A stretch of DNA of 64,000 nucleotides from JACKII01 sp965222315 (GTDB lineage: Bacteria; Pseudomonadota; Alphaproteobacteria; Bin95). Below the pieces are notes generated by a model. That model was not told the DNA's origin. It did not search any database and saw nothing but the letters and a program-made list of their open reading frames with translations. The translations under genes were made by a program, and so were the position numbers. The stretch is from contig OZ244951.1 in assembly GCA_965222315.1 (NCBI GenBank), positions 3,224,001 through 3,288,000 of the forward strand, written 5' to 3'. Positions 35,531 through 44,816 of the stretch are shown in pieces. The first letter of the stretch is position 1, and each line of letters starts with the position of its first letter.

Positions 35531-36729
35531 CCCAGCCATGGCTCCACATTATCGGCATCGGGGCGGACGGTCTCCCCGGCCTCGGCCAGGCGGCCCGCGC
35601 CGCCCTGGATAGCGCGGAGGTACTGGTCGGCGGCGAACGTCACCTCGCCATGCTGCCGCCGGACAGCCGCGAGCGGCTCGCCTGGCCCTCGCCCTTCTCC
35701 GCCCTGACCGGCACGCTGCAGCAACTCAAGCCGCGCCGGGTCGCCGTGCTCGCAACCGGCGACCCCATGTGGTTCGGCGTGGGCGCAACGCTGGCCAGGC
35801 AGATTCCGGCGGAAGAGATGCTGGTGATCCCGATCCCATCCGCATTCAGTCTGGCGGCGGCAAGGCTTGGCTGGGCGCTGGCGGACTGCCGGACTCTGTC
35901 CGTGCATGGCCGCCCGCTTGCACTGTTGCAAAGCTATATCCAACCCGACGCCCGCCTGCTGGTCCTCGCCCACGACGCCGAGACCCCGGCCAAGGCGGCT
36001 GAAATCCTGACGAACCGTGGCTATGGCGCGAGCCGCCTGACCGCGCTGGAGCGGATGGGCGGCGCGAACGAGAACCGCATCGCCAACACCGCCGTAATGT
36101 GGGGCTCGCAGGCGGTTGCACCCTTCCATACGCTCGCCATCGAGTGCGTGCCGGAGCCGGGCGCGGCGCTGCTGCCGACCGTTCCGGGGCTACCCGACGA
36201 CGCCTACCGGCACGACGGCCAACTCACCAAACGGGAGGTTCGGGCCACAACCCTCGCCGCGCTTGGACCCACGCCCGGCGGGCTGCTCTGGGACGTGGGC
36301 GCGGGCTCCGGCTCCATCGGCATCGAATGGATGCGGGCCGCTCCCGGCGCGCGTGCCTTCGCCATCGAGCGCAATGCCGCCCGCACCGCCGCCATCGCGG
36401 AAAATGCGGAAGCGCTCGGCACACCGGACCTGCAAGTCCTCTCCGGCAGCGCACCCGCAATCCTCGCCGACCTGGAACCGCCAGACGCCATTTTCATTGG
36501 CGGCGGCCTTTCTGCCGACACCGTCCGGCCCTGCTGGGAGGCGTTGAAGCCTGGCGGCCGGCTGGTCGCCAACGCCGTCACCGTTGAAGGCGAGACCGTG
36601 TTGTTCGGGGCACAACAGGCGATCGGCGGCACGCTCATCCGTATCGCCGTCAGCCGGGCGGAGCCGGTCGGCCCCTACCAGGGCTGGCGGCCACTAATGC
36701 CGGTGACACAATGGAGCGTCCGCAAATGA
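35527..36729 (+). CDS. cobL: precorrin-6Y C5,15-methyltransferase CobL (CbiE-CbiT fusion)
   Basis: 400 residues. The N-terminal CbiE-like SAM methyltransferase domain starts Leu-His-Ile-Ile-Gly-Ile-Gly-Ala-Asp-Gly. The C-terminal CbiT domain has the Rossmann SAM site Leu-Trp-Asp-Val-Gly-Ala-Gly-Ser-Gly-Ser. The fused enzyme methylates C5 and C15 and decarboxylates the acetate side chain at C12. It overlaps cobH by 4 bases and cobI by 4 bases (ATGA at 36726-36729), so all three are coupled. Confidence 0.93.
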   Translation: MTQPWLHIIGIGADGLPGLGQAARAALDSAEVLVGGERHLAMLPPDSRERLAWPSPFSALTGTLQQLKPRRVAVLATGDPMWFGVGATLARQIPAEEMLVIPIPSAFSLAAARLGWALADCRTLSVHGRPLALLQSYIQPDARLLVLAHDAETPAKAAEILTNRGYGASRLTALERMGGANENRIANTAVMWGSQAVAPFHTLAIECVPEPGAALLPTVPGLPDDAYRHDGQLTKREVRATTLAALGPTPGGLLWDVGAGSGSIGIEWMRAAPGARAFAIERNAARTAAIAENAEALGTPDLQVLSGSAPAILADLEPPDAIFIGGGLSADTVRPCWEALKPGGRLVANAVTVEGETVLFGAQQAIGGTLIRIAVSRAEPVGPYQGWRPLMPVTQWSVRK

Positions 36730-37436
36730 CGGCTTCGACCAAAACAGGCACGCTCTACGGCATCGGCACCGGCCCCGGCGACCCGGAATTGCTGACGCTG
36801 AAGGCGGCGCGCCTGATCGCGGCCTGCCCGGTCTGCGCCTACCCGCAGGCTGACAGCAAGCCATCGCTCGCCCGCCGGATCGCGGCGGCGCATCTGCGCG
36901 CTGGCGTGCAGGAGCGCCCCTACTCCCTGCCCATGTCGCCGGACGGAAGCGCGGCGCAGCAGGCCTATGACGCGCTTGCAGCCCAACTCGCCGAAGACCT
37001 GACCGCAGGCTGCGACGTGGCTGTGCTCTGCGAGGGCGACCCGCTGTTCTATGGCTCGTTCGCCGAGGTCATGCACCGCTTGGCCGGCCGTTTCCCCGTG
37101 CAGGTCGTGCCCGGCATCCCCTCGGCCCATGCCGCGGCGGCCGCCCTGCCCTTGGCGCTCGTCCAGCGCAACGCAAGCTATACCGTTCTGCCTGCGCCCC
37201 TGCCCGATGACCTGCTCAAAGCCAGGCTCGCCGGCGCCGATGCTGCGGCTATCATGAAGCTCGGCCGTCATTTTCCACGGATCAGGGCTTTGTTGGACCG
37301 GCTGAGTCTGACTGGCTTTGCCCACTATTGCGAACACGTCGGCCAGCCGGAGCAACGCCTGATGCCGCTCGCTGATGCCGGCACTGTGGCGGCCCCCTAT
37401 TTTGCCCTGATTTTACTGAGGAAACCCGCTGCATGA
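36726..37436 (+). CDS. cobI: precorrin-2 C20-methyltransferase CobI/CbiL
   Basis: 236 residues when started at the ATG that overlaps the cobL stop; an earlier in-frame start at 36711 would overlap more and is less likely. The N-terminal Tyr-Gly-Ile-Gly-Thr-Gly-Pro-Gly-Asp-Pro-Glu is the tetrapyrrole methylase SAM loop. Val-Val-Pro-Gly-Ile-Pro-Ser and Leu-Cys-Glu-Gly-Asp-Pro-Leu-Phe-Tyr follow. It methylates C20 of precorrin-2 or its cobalt complex. The stop overlaps the next gene by 4 bases. Confidence 0.93.
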   Translation: MTASTKTGTLYGIGTGPGDPELLTLKAARLIAACPVCAYPQADSKPSLARRIAAAHLRAGVQERPYSLPMSPDGSAAQQAYDALAAQLAEDLTAGCDVAVLCEGDPLFYGSFAEVMHRLAGRFPVQVVPGIPSAHAAAAALPLALVQRNASYTVLPAPLPDDLLKARLAGADAAAIMKLGRHFPRIRALLDRLSLTGFAHYCEHVGQPEQRLMPLADAGTVAAPYFALILLRKPAA

Positions 37437-39229
37437 CCGCAGTCATCGTCATGACCCATCGGGGCCTTGGGCTGGGCAGGCAACTCGCCGAAAGATTGGT
37501 GGGCGCGCTGTACACCAGGAGTCCTGTCGAGACCCCAGGCGGCGAGCCGTTTTCCGCCGCCAAGGAATTGCTGCCCCGCCTATTCGCCGCGGGCGAGCCG
37601 ATGGTGGTGCTGGCTTCCGCCGGCCTGGTGGTCCGCCTGCTGGCGCCATTGCTCGCCGACAAGCACAGCGAGCCGCCGGTCGTCGTGGTCGCGGAAGACG
37701 GCTCCAGCGCCATTCCCCTACTGGGCGGTCATCATGGCGCAAACGATCTCGCCCGGCAGATTGCCGGCAGTCTGGGCGGTCACGCCGCCATCACGACGGC
37801 GGGCGACCTTGCCTTCGGCGTGGCGCTGGATGATCCGCCCCAAGGCTGGAGCCTCGCCAATCCGGATGACGCCGGTCCTGCCATGCATGCCCTGCTGAAC
37901 GGCGCAGGCGCCACGTTCGAGGAGCCCATTCCCTGGCTCCACGGCGTCCCCCTTGCCACGTCCGCGGCCCATGCCATTGCCCTCACCGCCAGCACGGCCC
38001 CGCAACAAGGCTCGCCGCGCCGCTTGGTCTATCACCCGCAGCGATTGGCACTTGGCATCGGCTGCGAGCGGGACGCGCCCGCCGCGGATGCCATCGCCGC
38101 CGCTGACCGGTTGCTGGAAGATGCCGACATCGCTCCCGCTAGCATTGCTGTTGTCGTCTCGCTCGACTTGAAAGCGGACGAGGCGGCGGTGCACGCCGTC
38201 GCCGCGCACTTCAATCGCCCGGCTCGCTTCTTCAGCGCCAGGCGGCTGAGCCAAGAGACCCCGCGTCTGGCTAATCCGTCCGAGACCGTGTTCCGCGAGG
38301 TGGGCTGCTATGGCGTCGCGGAGGGCGCGGCGCTCGCAGCCGCGGGGCCGCGCGGCAAGCTGGTGCAGCCGAAGCATATCAGCGGCCAGTTCACGCTGGC
38401 GCTTGCCGAAGCCCCCGATGTGCTGGACGCCAGCAACATTGGCCGGGCACGGGGCAGGCTCTCCATAGTCGGCATCGGGCCTGGCACACCCGCCATGCGC
38501 TCGCCGGAAGTGACCCGGGTGCTGGCGGCAGCGGAGGACTGGGTTGGCTATTCGCTCTACCTTGACCTCGCCGGCGACGGCCTCGCTGTCAGACACCCCT
38601 ATGGCCTGGGCGACGAGGAAGCGCGCACCGCGCACGCCCTGCGGCTGGCGGGCGAAGGGCGGGACGTGGCGCTGGTCTGCTCTGGTGACGCCGGTATCTA
38701 TGCCATGGCGAGCCTCGCCTTCGAACTGCTCGACCGCTACGCAAACACGCCGGAATGGGATGGCGCGCGGCGGGCTGAGATCGAGGTGCTGCCCGGCATC
38801 ACGGCCATGCAGGCGGCCTCTGCCAAGGCAGGCGCGATGCTGGGCCACGATTTCTGCGCAATCTCGCTTTCCGACCTGATGACGCCCTGGGACGCCATCC
38901 GCCGCCGGATCGAAGCCGCCGCAGCCGGTGATTTTGTCGTCGCCTTCTATAACCCCGTCTCCCAACGCCGCCGCCGCCAGTTCGGCGAAGCGCGGGAGAT
39001 TCTGCTGCGCCACCGCCCGGAGGAAACACCCGTGGTGCTCGCCAGCAATCTCGGCCGGCCGGAGGAGCAGGTGCGGCACATGACGCTGGGGCAGGTATCG
39101 GCGGACGATATCGACATGCTGACCGTTGTCCTGGTCGGCTCCTCCCAAACCCGCCGCGTCGGCCCCTGGGCCTACACGCCCCGCGGCTATGGCGATAAGT
39201 ACAATTCCGGCAAGGAAGCCAAAACGTGA
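37433..39229 (+). CDS. CbiG - CobJ/CbiH fusion (cobalt-precorrin-5A hydrolase and C17-methyltransferase)
   Basis: 598 residues. About 1-200 is the CbiG N-terminal and middle region, with Pro-Leu-Leu-Gly-Gly-His-His-Gly-Ala-Asn. About 205-335 is the CbiG C-terminal/CobE-like domain, with Leu-Gly-Ile-Gly-Cys-Glu-Arg-Asp and Gly-Val-Ala-Glu-Gly-Ala-Ala-Leu. About 340-598 is CobJ/CbiH, with Val-Gly-Ile-Gly-Pro-Gly-Thr-Pro, Ser-Gly-Asp-Ala-Gly-Ile-Tyr-Ala-Met and Asp-Phe-Val-Val-Ala-Phe-Tyr-Asn-Pro. CbiG opens the lactone ring and releases acetaldehyde in the early-cobalt pathway, and CbiH/CobJ performs ring contraction with C17 methylation. The order of reactions makes the fusion sensible. It overlaps both neighbours by 4 bases. 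Confidence 0.92.
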   Translation: MTAVIVMTHRGLGLGRQLAERLVGALYTRSPVETPGGEPFSAAKELLPRLFAAGEPMVVLASAGLVVRLLAPLLADKHSEPPVVVVAEDGSSAIPLLGGHHGANDLARQIAGSLGGHAAITTAGDLAFGVALDDPPQGWSLANPDDAGPAMHALLNGAGATFEEPIPWLHGVPLATSAAHAIALTASTAPQQGSPRRLVYHPQRLALGIGCERDAPAADAIAAADRLLEDADIAPASIAVVVSLDLKADEAAVHAVAAHFNRPARFFSARRLSQETPRLANPSETVFREVGCYGVAEGAALAAAGPRGKLVQPKHISGQFTLALAEAPDVLDASNIGRARGRLSIVGIGPGTPAMRSPEVTRVLAAAEDWVGYSLYLDLAGDGLAVRHPYGLGDEEARTAHALRLAGEGRDVALVCSGDAGIYAMASLAFELLDRYANTPEWDGARRAEIEVLPGITAMQAASAKAGAMLGHDFCAISLSDLMTPWDAIRRRIEAAAAGDFVVAFYNPVSQRRRRQFGEAREILLRHRPEETPVVLASNLGRPEEQVRHMTLGQVSADDIDMLTVVLVGSSQTRRVGPWAYTPRGYGDKYNSGKEAKT

Positions 39230-39990
39230 CCGTTCATTTCATTGGCGCCGGCCCCGGCGCGCCCGACCTGATCACCGTCCGCGGCCTGCGCCTGATCGAG
39301 CGCTGCGCGGTCTGCCTCTATGCGGGCTCCCTGGTTCCGGCGGAGGTCGTGGCGGCCGCACCGGAAGGCGCGCGGGTAATCGACACCGCGCCCCTTCACC
39401 TCGACCAGATCATGGAGGAGATCGCAGCGGCGCACGCCAAAGGCCATGATGTGGCCCGTGTCCATTCCGGCGACCCCAGCCTCTATGGCGCCGTCGCGGA
39501 ACAAATCCGGCGGTTGCAGGCGCTCAGCATTCCCTTTGACATCGTGCCGGGCGTGCCCGCGTTTGCGGCGGCTGCGGCTGCGCTCGGCCAGGAACTGACC
39601 CTGCCCAAAGTCGCCCAGACCGTCATCCTGACCCGCACCGCCATGAAGGCGTCGGCCATGCCGCCCGGCGAGGAACTAGAGACGCTGGCCCAATCCCGCG
39701 CGACGCTCGCCATCCACCTTTCGGCCCGAAACCTGCCGGCGGTGCAGCGGGCGCTGATCCCCCACTATGGAGAGGATTGCCCGGCGGTTTGCGCTTACCG
39801 CGTCACCTGGCCGGACGAGAAGATCATCCGCGGCACGCTGGCGACGATTCGCGACCAGGTGCGGGCGGAGAAGATCACCCGCACCGCGCTGATCCTGGTC
39901 GGCCCTGCCCTGGCGGCGGAGGACTTCACCGACAGCGCGCTCTACGACCCGGCGCATGTGCATGTTCTCCGCACAAAACGGGCGGTCTAG
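39226..39990 (+). CDS. cobM: precorrin-4 C11-methyltransferase CobM/CbiF
   Basis: 254 residues from a GTG overlapping the preceding TGA. The start Val-His-Phe-Ile-Gly-Ala-Gly-Pro-Gly-Ala-Pro-Asp-Leu-Ile and the motif Cys-Leu-Tyr-Ala-Gly-Ser-Leu-Val-Pro are diagnostic of CobM/CbiF. Val-His-Ser-Gly-Asp-Pro-Ser-Leu-Tyr-Gly is the SAM-side loop. It methylates C11. Last gene of the operon seen here; a cobK/cbiJ-type reductase is not present in the window. Confidence 0.94.
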   Translation: MTVHFIGAGPGAPDLITVRGLRLIERCAVCLYAGSLVPAEVVAAAPEGARVIDTAPLHLDQIMEEIAAAHAKGHDVARVHSGDPSLYGAVAEQIRRLQALSIPFDIVPGVPAFAAAAAALGQELTLPKVAQTVILTRTAMKASAMPPGEELETLAQSRATLAIHLSARNLPAVQRALIPHYGEDCPAVCAYRVTWPDEKIIRGTLATIRDQVRAEKITRTALILVGPALAAEDFTDSALYDPAHVHVLRTKRAV

Positions 39991-40091
39991 CAGCGGCCAT
40001 CCACAGGCAGTCCCCAACACTGTCTACAGGAGATCGTCGCACCGCCGCCGGTTAGCACGATGTTAGGCGCGACTCGCGCTATGCTGCCGCC

Positions 40092-43000
40092 ATGACTCAT
40101 GCAGACTTCGTCCATCTCCGCACCCACTCCGCCTACTCGCTGTCGGAGGGGGCTATCCACGTCAAGGAACTGGCCAAGCTGGCGGCGTCCCAGGACATGC
40201 CGGCCGCCGGGATCACCGACACCTCGAACCTGTTCGGTGCGCTGGAGTTCGCGCTGGCCGCCGCCGACATGGGCGTCCAGCCGGTCATTGGCACCCTGCT
40301 GCCCCTATTCGACCGGGCGGCGGAGGAAATCGGCTACCTGCCGGTCTATGCCCAGACCGATGCGGGCTACCGCAACCTGCTGCATCTGGTCAGCAAGGCC
40401 TTCCACCAGAGCGGCGACGAAGGCGAGCCATGGCTCGACTGGCCGCAATTGGACGGGCGCACCGGCGACCTGATTGCACTCACAGGCGGCGCGGACGGCC
40501 CGCTCGGGCGCCAGGTGCAGGCCGGTCAGGATAAGGCGGCAGCGACCCTGCTGGCGCAACTGGAAGACTTCTTCCCTGGCCGCCTCTATGTCGAACTCCA
40601 GCGCCACGGCACCAATGCGGAGCGCATGACGGAGCCGCATTTCCTGCAATGGGCCTACGACCGTGACCTGCCGCTGGTCGCCACCAACGACGTCTACTTC
40701 GCCAAAAAGGAACTGCACGAGGCGCACGATGTCCTGCTCTGCATTGCCGCCGGCAAGCGCCAGGACGATGACGAGCGCCGCCGCGTTACCGCGGAGCACT
40801 ACTTCAAGAGCGCCGCGGAAATGCGCGCGCTGTTCGAAGACCTGCCTGAAGCCATCGACAATACACTGGTGATCGCCCAGCGCTGCGCCGCCATGCCCAT
40901 GCCGCACAAGCCCATCCTGCCCGGCTTTGAATCCGAAGGCGGCCGGGACGAAGCGGCCGAGCTGACAGCCCAGGCGGAAGAAGGCCTGCTGGGGCGGCTG
41001 GAGACCCACGTTTTTACACCCGAGATGACGCCCGAGCAGCGGGAGGAGACCGCCAAGCCCTATCACGAGCGGCTGGCGTTCGAGCTCAAAGTCATCACGG
41101 ACATGGGCTTCCCCGGCTACTTCCTGATCGTGTCGGAATTCATCAAGTGGGCGAAGGAGCAGGACATTCCTGTCGGCCCGGGCCGCGGCTCCGGGGCAGG
41201 CTCTCTGGTGGCCTACTCGCTGCAAATCACCGACCTTGATCCGCTGCAATGGGGCCTGCTGTTCGAGCGCTTCCTGAACCCGGAACGCGTGTCCATGCCG
41301 GACTTCGACGTGGACTTCTGCCAGGACCGGCGCGACGAGGTCATCGACCATGTCCGCCGCAAATATGGCGAGGACCGGGTCGCCCAGATCATAACCTTCG
41401 GTAAACTCCAGGCACGGGCGGCCCTCCGCGATGTGGGCCGCGTCCTCGGCATGCCCTACGGCCAGGTGGACAAGATCTGCAAGCTGGTGCCGAACAACCC
41501 GGCCAACCCCGTGACCCTGCAACAGGCGATCGACGGCGAGCCGGCTCTCCAGGAAATGCGCCGCTCGGATGAAGAAGTCGGCCGCTTGATCGACGTTGCG
41601 CTGCAGTTGGAGGGCCTCTACCGCCACGCCTCCACCCATGCGGCGGGCGTGGTGATCGGCGACCGGCCGCTGGATGAGCTGGTGCCGCTCTACCGCGATC
41701 CGCGCTCCGACATGCCGGTGACCCAGTTCAATATGAAGTGGGTGGAGACGGCGGGCCTGGTAAAGTTCGACTTCCTCGGCCTGAAGACGCTGACCGTCCT
41801 GCAAACCGCCGTCCGCTTCATCGCCCAGCGCGGCATCGACATAGACCTGCTGAAGCTGCCGCTGGATGACAAGGCCACGTTCGACCTGCTCGGCTCCGGC
41901 GAGACGGCGGGCGTGTTTCAGTTGGAAGGCAGCGGCATGCGCGACATGCTCAAGCGCCTGAAACCGACCGAGTTCGAGGACATTATCGCCGTCGTTTCGC
42001 TCTATCGGCCAGGGCCAATGGAGAACATCCCCTCCTACATCGCGCGCAAGCACGGCAAGGAGAAACCCGACTACCTGCACCCGCTGCTGGAGCCGGTGCT
42101 GACCGAAACCTACGGCATCATCATCTACCAGGAACAGGTGATGCAGATCGCCCAGATCCTGGCAGGCTACAGCCTCGGCGGCGCGGACCTGCTGCGCCGC
42201 GCCATGGGTAAGAAAATCCAGGCGGAGATGGATGCCCAGCGCGAAACCTTCGTTACCGGCGCCGTCGAGCGCGGGGTCGACAAGAAGCAGGCCTCCGAGA
42301 TTTTCGATCTGGTGGACAAGTTCGCCGGCTATGGCTTCAACAAGTCCCACGCCGCCGCCTACGCCCTGGTCGCCTACCAGACTGCCTATCTGAAGGCCAA
42401 CTACCCGGTCGAATTCATGGCCGCACTGATGACGCTGGACATGGGCAACACCGACAAGCTGGCCCAGTTCAAGCGCGACCTGGACCGCCTCGAGATTGAA
42501 CTGCTGCCGCCGGACGTGAACTTCTCGAATCAGGCCTTTGCCGTGGAGAAAGTGCCGGCGGTCGAGGGCAAGCTGCCGCTCGGCATCCGCTACGCGCTGG
42601 GGGCGATCAAGAACCTGGGCCGCCCCACCTGCGAGGCAATTGTGCAGGAACGAGGCCGCGGCGGCCCCTTCTCCGACGTGTTCGCCTTCACCAGCCGCAT
42701 GGACCCGCGCACCCTCAACAAGCGGGCGATGGAGCAATTGGTCTCTGCCGGCGCTATCGACTCCCTGCATGCAGACCGGGCGCGCACCTTCGCCGGCATC
42801 GAACTGGCGCTCCGGCACGGCCAGTTGCTGCAGGAGGAGAAGGCCTCCAACCAGGTCAACCTGTTCGGCGACGTGCTGGAGACGGAGAACGCGCCCAAGC
42901 TGCCGGAGGTTCCGCCCTGGTCCCTTTTGGAGACTCTGGAGAAAGAGCGCGATGCCATCGGCTTCTACCTCTCCGCCCATCCCCTGGACGACTATGGTGA

Positions 43001-43556
43001 CCTGTTAAAGCGCCTGCGCGTCACCCGCATCGCGGCGCTCGGAGACCAGGCCATGCGCGGCGGCGGCCACATGAAGATCGCCGGCGTCGTCCTCGGCAAG
43101 CAAGAGCGCACCAACGCGAAGGGCAACCGCTACGCTTTCGTCCAGCTATCGGATGCGACCGGCATGGTCGAGGTGACGCTCTTCTCGGAAACGCTCGCCG
43201 TCTCCCGCGAGCTATTGGACAGCGGCGTGCCCGTGATGATGACTATCGAGGCCCGGATCGACGGCGAGTCGGTGAAGGTGACGGCTCAGTCGGTCAGCGA
43301 CCTCCAGGAAGTGGCAAAGAACCGGGTAGAGTCCCTAAAAGTGTTCGTCGCCGATCCCACACCGCTCGAATCCATCCAGCAGTTGGTTGCCGGTGAGGCC
43401 GGCGGCAAGGGCCAGATCTCCATCGTCCTGAACATCGACCCGACCCGCGAGGTGGAGGTGGACCTGCCCGGCAAGTACACGGTCACGCCCAAGATCGCCT
43501 CCATGCTGAAAAGCGTCCGCGGCGTGGTGGAAGTGCAGCAGGTAGCGAAGATTTGA
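40092..43556 (+). CDS. dnaE: DNA polymerase III alpha subunit
   Basis: 1154 residues, the usual length. Order: PHP domain at the N-terminus (Phe-Val-His-Leu-Arg-Thr-His-Ser); polymerase core with Gly-Pro-Gly-Arg-Gly-Ser-Gly-Ala-Gly-Ser and the catalytic aspartates in Pro-Asp-Phe-Asp-Val-Asp-Phe; Asn-Lys-Ser-His-Ala-Ala-Ala-Tyr; helix-hairpin region; OB domain near 985-1075; and a C-terminal tau-binding part. The replicative polymerase, essential. Located before rpsB, as in many alphaproteobacteria. Confidence 0.97.
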   Translation: MTHADFVHLRTHSAYSLSEGAIHVKELAKLAASQDMPAAGITDTSNLFGALEFALAAADMGVQPVIGTLLPLFDRAAEEIGYLPVYAQTDAGYRNLLHLVSKAFHQSGDEGEPWLDWPQLDGRTGDLIALTGGADGPLGRQVQAGQDKAAATLLAQLEDFFPGRLYVELQRHGTNAERMTEPHFLQWAYDRDLPLVATNDVYFAKKELHEAHDVLLCIAAGKRQDDDERRRVTAEHYFKSAAEMRALFEDLPEAIDNTLVIAQRCAAMPMPHKPILPGFESEGGRDEAAELTAQAEEGLLGRLETHVFTPEMTPEQREETAKPYHERLAFELKVITDMGFPGYFLIVSEFIKWAKEQDIPVGPGRGSGAGSLVAYSLQITDLDPLQWGLLFERFLNPERVSMPDFDVDFCQDRRDEVIDHVRRKYGEDRVAQIITFGKLQARAALRDVGRVLGMPYGQVDKICKLVPNNPANPVTLQQAIDGEPALQEMRRSDEEVGRLIDVALQLEGLYRHASTHAAGVVIGDRPLDELVPLYRDPRSDMPVTQFNMKWVETAGLVKFDFLGLKTLTVLQTAVRFIAQRGIDIDLLKLPLDDKATFDLLGSGETAGVFQLEGSGMRDMLKRLKPTEFEDIIAVVSLYRPGPMENIPSYIARKHGKEKPDYLHPLLEPVLTETYGIIIYQEQVMQIAQILAGYSLGGADLLRRAMGKKIQAEMDAQRETFVTGAVERGVDKKQASEIFDLVDKFAGYGFNKSHAAAYALVAYQTAYLKANYPVEFMAALMTLDMGNTDKLAQFKRDLDRLEIELLPPDVNFSNQAFAVEKVPAVEGKLPLGIRYALGAIKNLGRPTCEAIVQERGRGGPFSDVFAFTSRMDPRTLNKRAMEQLVSAGAIDSLHADRARTFAGIELALRHGQLLQEEKASNQVNLFGDVLETENAPKLPEVPPWSLLETLEKERDAIGFYLSAHPLDDYGDLLKRLRVTRIAALGDQAMRGGGHMKIAGVVLGKQERTNAKGNRYAFVQLSDATGMVEVTLFSETLAVSRELLDSGVPVMMTIEARIDGESVKVTAQSVSDLQEVAKNRVESLKVFVADPTPLESIQQLVAGEAGGKGQISIVLNIDPTREVEVDLPGKYTVTPKIASMLKSVRGVVEVQQVAKI

Positions 43557-43765
43557 GGCGGCGCGGGCGTTGGGCGGCCTGCTGCGGTGAATTGCACCGC
43601 CGGCGTCCTTGCCCTGCCCGAAACTTTGCTGTAACACCCGCCTCATCTCTCACGCGGGCCATGGCTGCCGCGCCTCACGCGCGTCCGCCTTCCGGTGTCT
43701 AAGAGCTTCGGCTCAGCGACTCTCGGCCCGCGGCGGAACAACCGGAAAACAGGAGTTCGGGCCCA
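43557..43765 (+). promoter_or_regulatory. rpsB leader region
   Basis: The 209 bases upstream of rpsB should contain its promoter and an untranslated leader. AGGAG at 43751-43755 lies 10 bases before the ATG. Several GC-rich inverted segments are present (for example around 43650-43690). I could not recognise a named leader RNA, although S2 autoregulation through its leader is known in other bacteria. Confidence 0.35.
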
Positions 43766-44662
43766 ATGGCGATGCCCACGTTTACCATGCGTCAGCTGCT
43801 GGAAGCTGGCGTCCATTTCGGACACCATACCCGCCGCTGGAATCCGAAGATGAAGCCCTTCATCTTTGGCGTCCGCAATGGCGTTCACATAATCGACCTT
43901 CAGCAGTCCGTGCCGATGCTGCACCGTGCCCTGCAAGCCGTACGCGACGTGGCGGCCGGTGGCGGCCGCGTGCTGTTTGTCGGCACCAAGCGCCAGGCGC
44001 AGGACATCGTGGCGGAGCACGCCAAGCGCTGCGGCATGTATTATGTCAACCACCGCTGGCTGGGTGGCATGCTCACCAACTGGCGCACCGTCTCCCATTC
44101 CATCAAGCGCCTGCGCGACCTGGAAGAGCAGATGGAGCAGGACAACACGGGCCTGACCAAGAAAGAAATGCTGAACCTGACCCGCGAGCAGGAAAAGCTG
44201 GAGCGGACCCTGGGCGGCATCAAGGAAATGGCCGGCCTGCCCGACCTGATCTTCATGATCGACACCAACAAAGAGCATCTGGCGATTGACGAGGCCCGCG
44301 TCCTCAACATCCCCGTGGTGGCCGTGGTCGACAGCAACTCCGACCCAGTCGGTGTGCGCTACCCAATTCCCGGCAATGACGACGCTATCCGTGCGGTAAA
44401 TCTTTATTGCGAACTGGCCTCCGCTGCGGTGCTGGACGGCCTTGAAGCGGAAATGGTCGCCTCTGGCGTTGACCTGGGCGAGCAGGAAGAAGCTCCTGTT
44501 GAAGCCGCCCTTTCCGGCGAGGAGGCCGAGCCCGACGTGAGCGAAGACCTCGCCGCCGCCGACGCGCTCGCTGCTGAGACTGACGCTACCACGGAAGCGG
44601 TTGCCGAAGCAGAGGCAGCGCCGGAAACGGCTGCCGCCGAAGAGGAAAAGCCGGCTTCCTAA
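43766..44662 (+). CDS. rpsB: 30S ribosomal protein S2 with acidic C-terminal extension
   Basis: 298 residues. The S2 core is intact: Met-Arg-Gln-Leu-Leu-Glu-Ala-Gly-Val-His-Phe-Gly-His at the start, Arg-Trp-Leu-Gly-Gly-Met-Leu-Thr-Asn and Pro-Asp-Asp-Pro-type contacts near 200. Residues about 240-298 are an Ala/Glu-rich acidic tail, longer than in E. coli but known in alphaproteobacteria. The gene is followed by a strong terminator and not by tsf, which usually comes next. Confidence 0.97.
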   Translation: MAMPTFTMRQLLEAGVHFGHHTRRWNPKMKPFIFGVRNGVHIIDLQQSVPMLHRALQAVRDVAAGGGRVLFVGTKRQAQDIVAEHAKRCGMYYVNHRWLGGMLTNWRTVSHSIKRLRDLEEQMEQDNTGLTKKEMLNLTREQEKLERTLGGIKEMAGLPDLIFMIDTNKEHLAIDEARVLNIPVVAVVDSNSDPVGVRYPIPGNDDAIRAVNLYCELASAAVLDGLEAEMVASGVDLGEQEEAPVEAALSGEEAEPDVSEDLAAADALAAETDATTEAVAEAEAAPETAAAEEEKPAS

Positions 44663-44703
44663 GACGGCCGCGTCCTCCGGACACGATCCGATACAGACGC
44701 AGC

Positions 44704-44737
44704 AAAAGGGCGGGAGCTTCGGCTCCCGCCCTTTTTA
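44704..44737 (+). terminator. rho-independent terminator after rpsB
   Basis: A perfect 10-bp stem, GGGCGGGAGC / GCTCCCGCCC (44708-44731), is closed by a TTCG tetraloop and flanked by AAAA and TTTTT. It sits 42 bases after the rpsB stop, so rpsB is transcribed without tsf. Confidence 0.92.
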
Positions 44738-44816
44738 TTCGTCTATCGGCACGATGAGCGAAGCACCAGCCCCGGCGCGAACGCCCGAAACAGGCCGGCA
44801 GGCCAGCGCCAGCCTG

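Noticed and set aside
39991..40091. DnaA boxes or an origin before dnaE
   Set aside because: CATCCACAG and similar words occur, but there is no cluster of TTATCCACA boxes and no AT-rich unwinding segment.
40305..42980. Very long minus-strand open frame opposite dnaE
   Set aside because: It is a shadow of dnaE due to high GC at third positions and has no recognisable domain.
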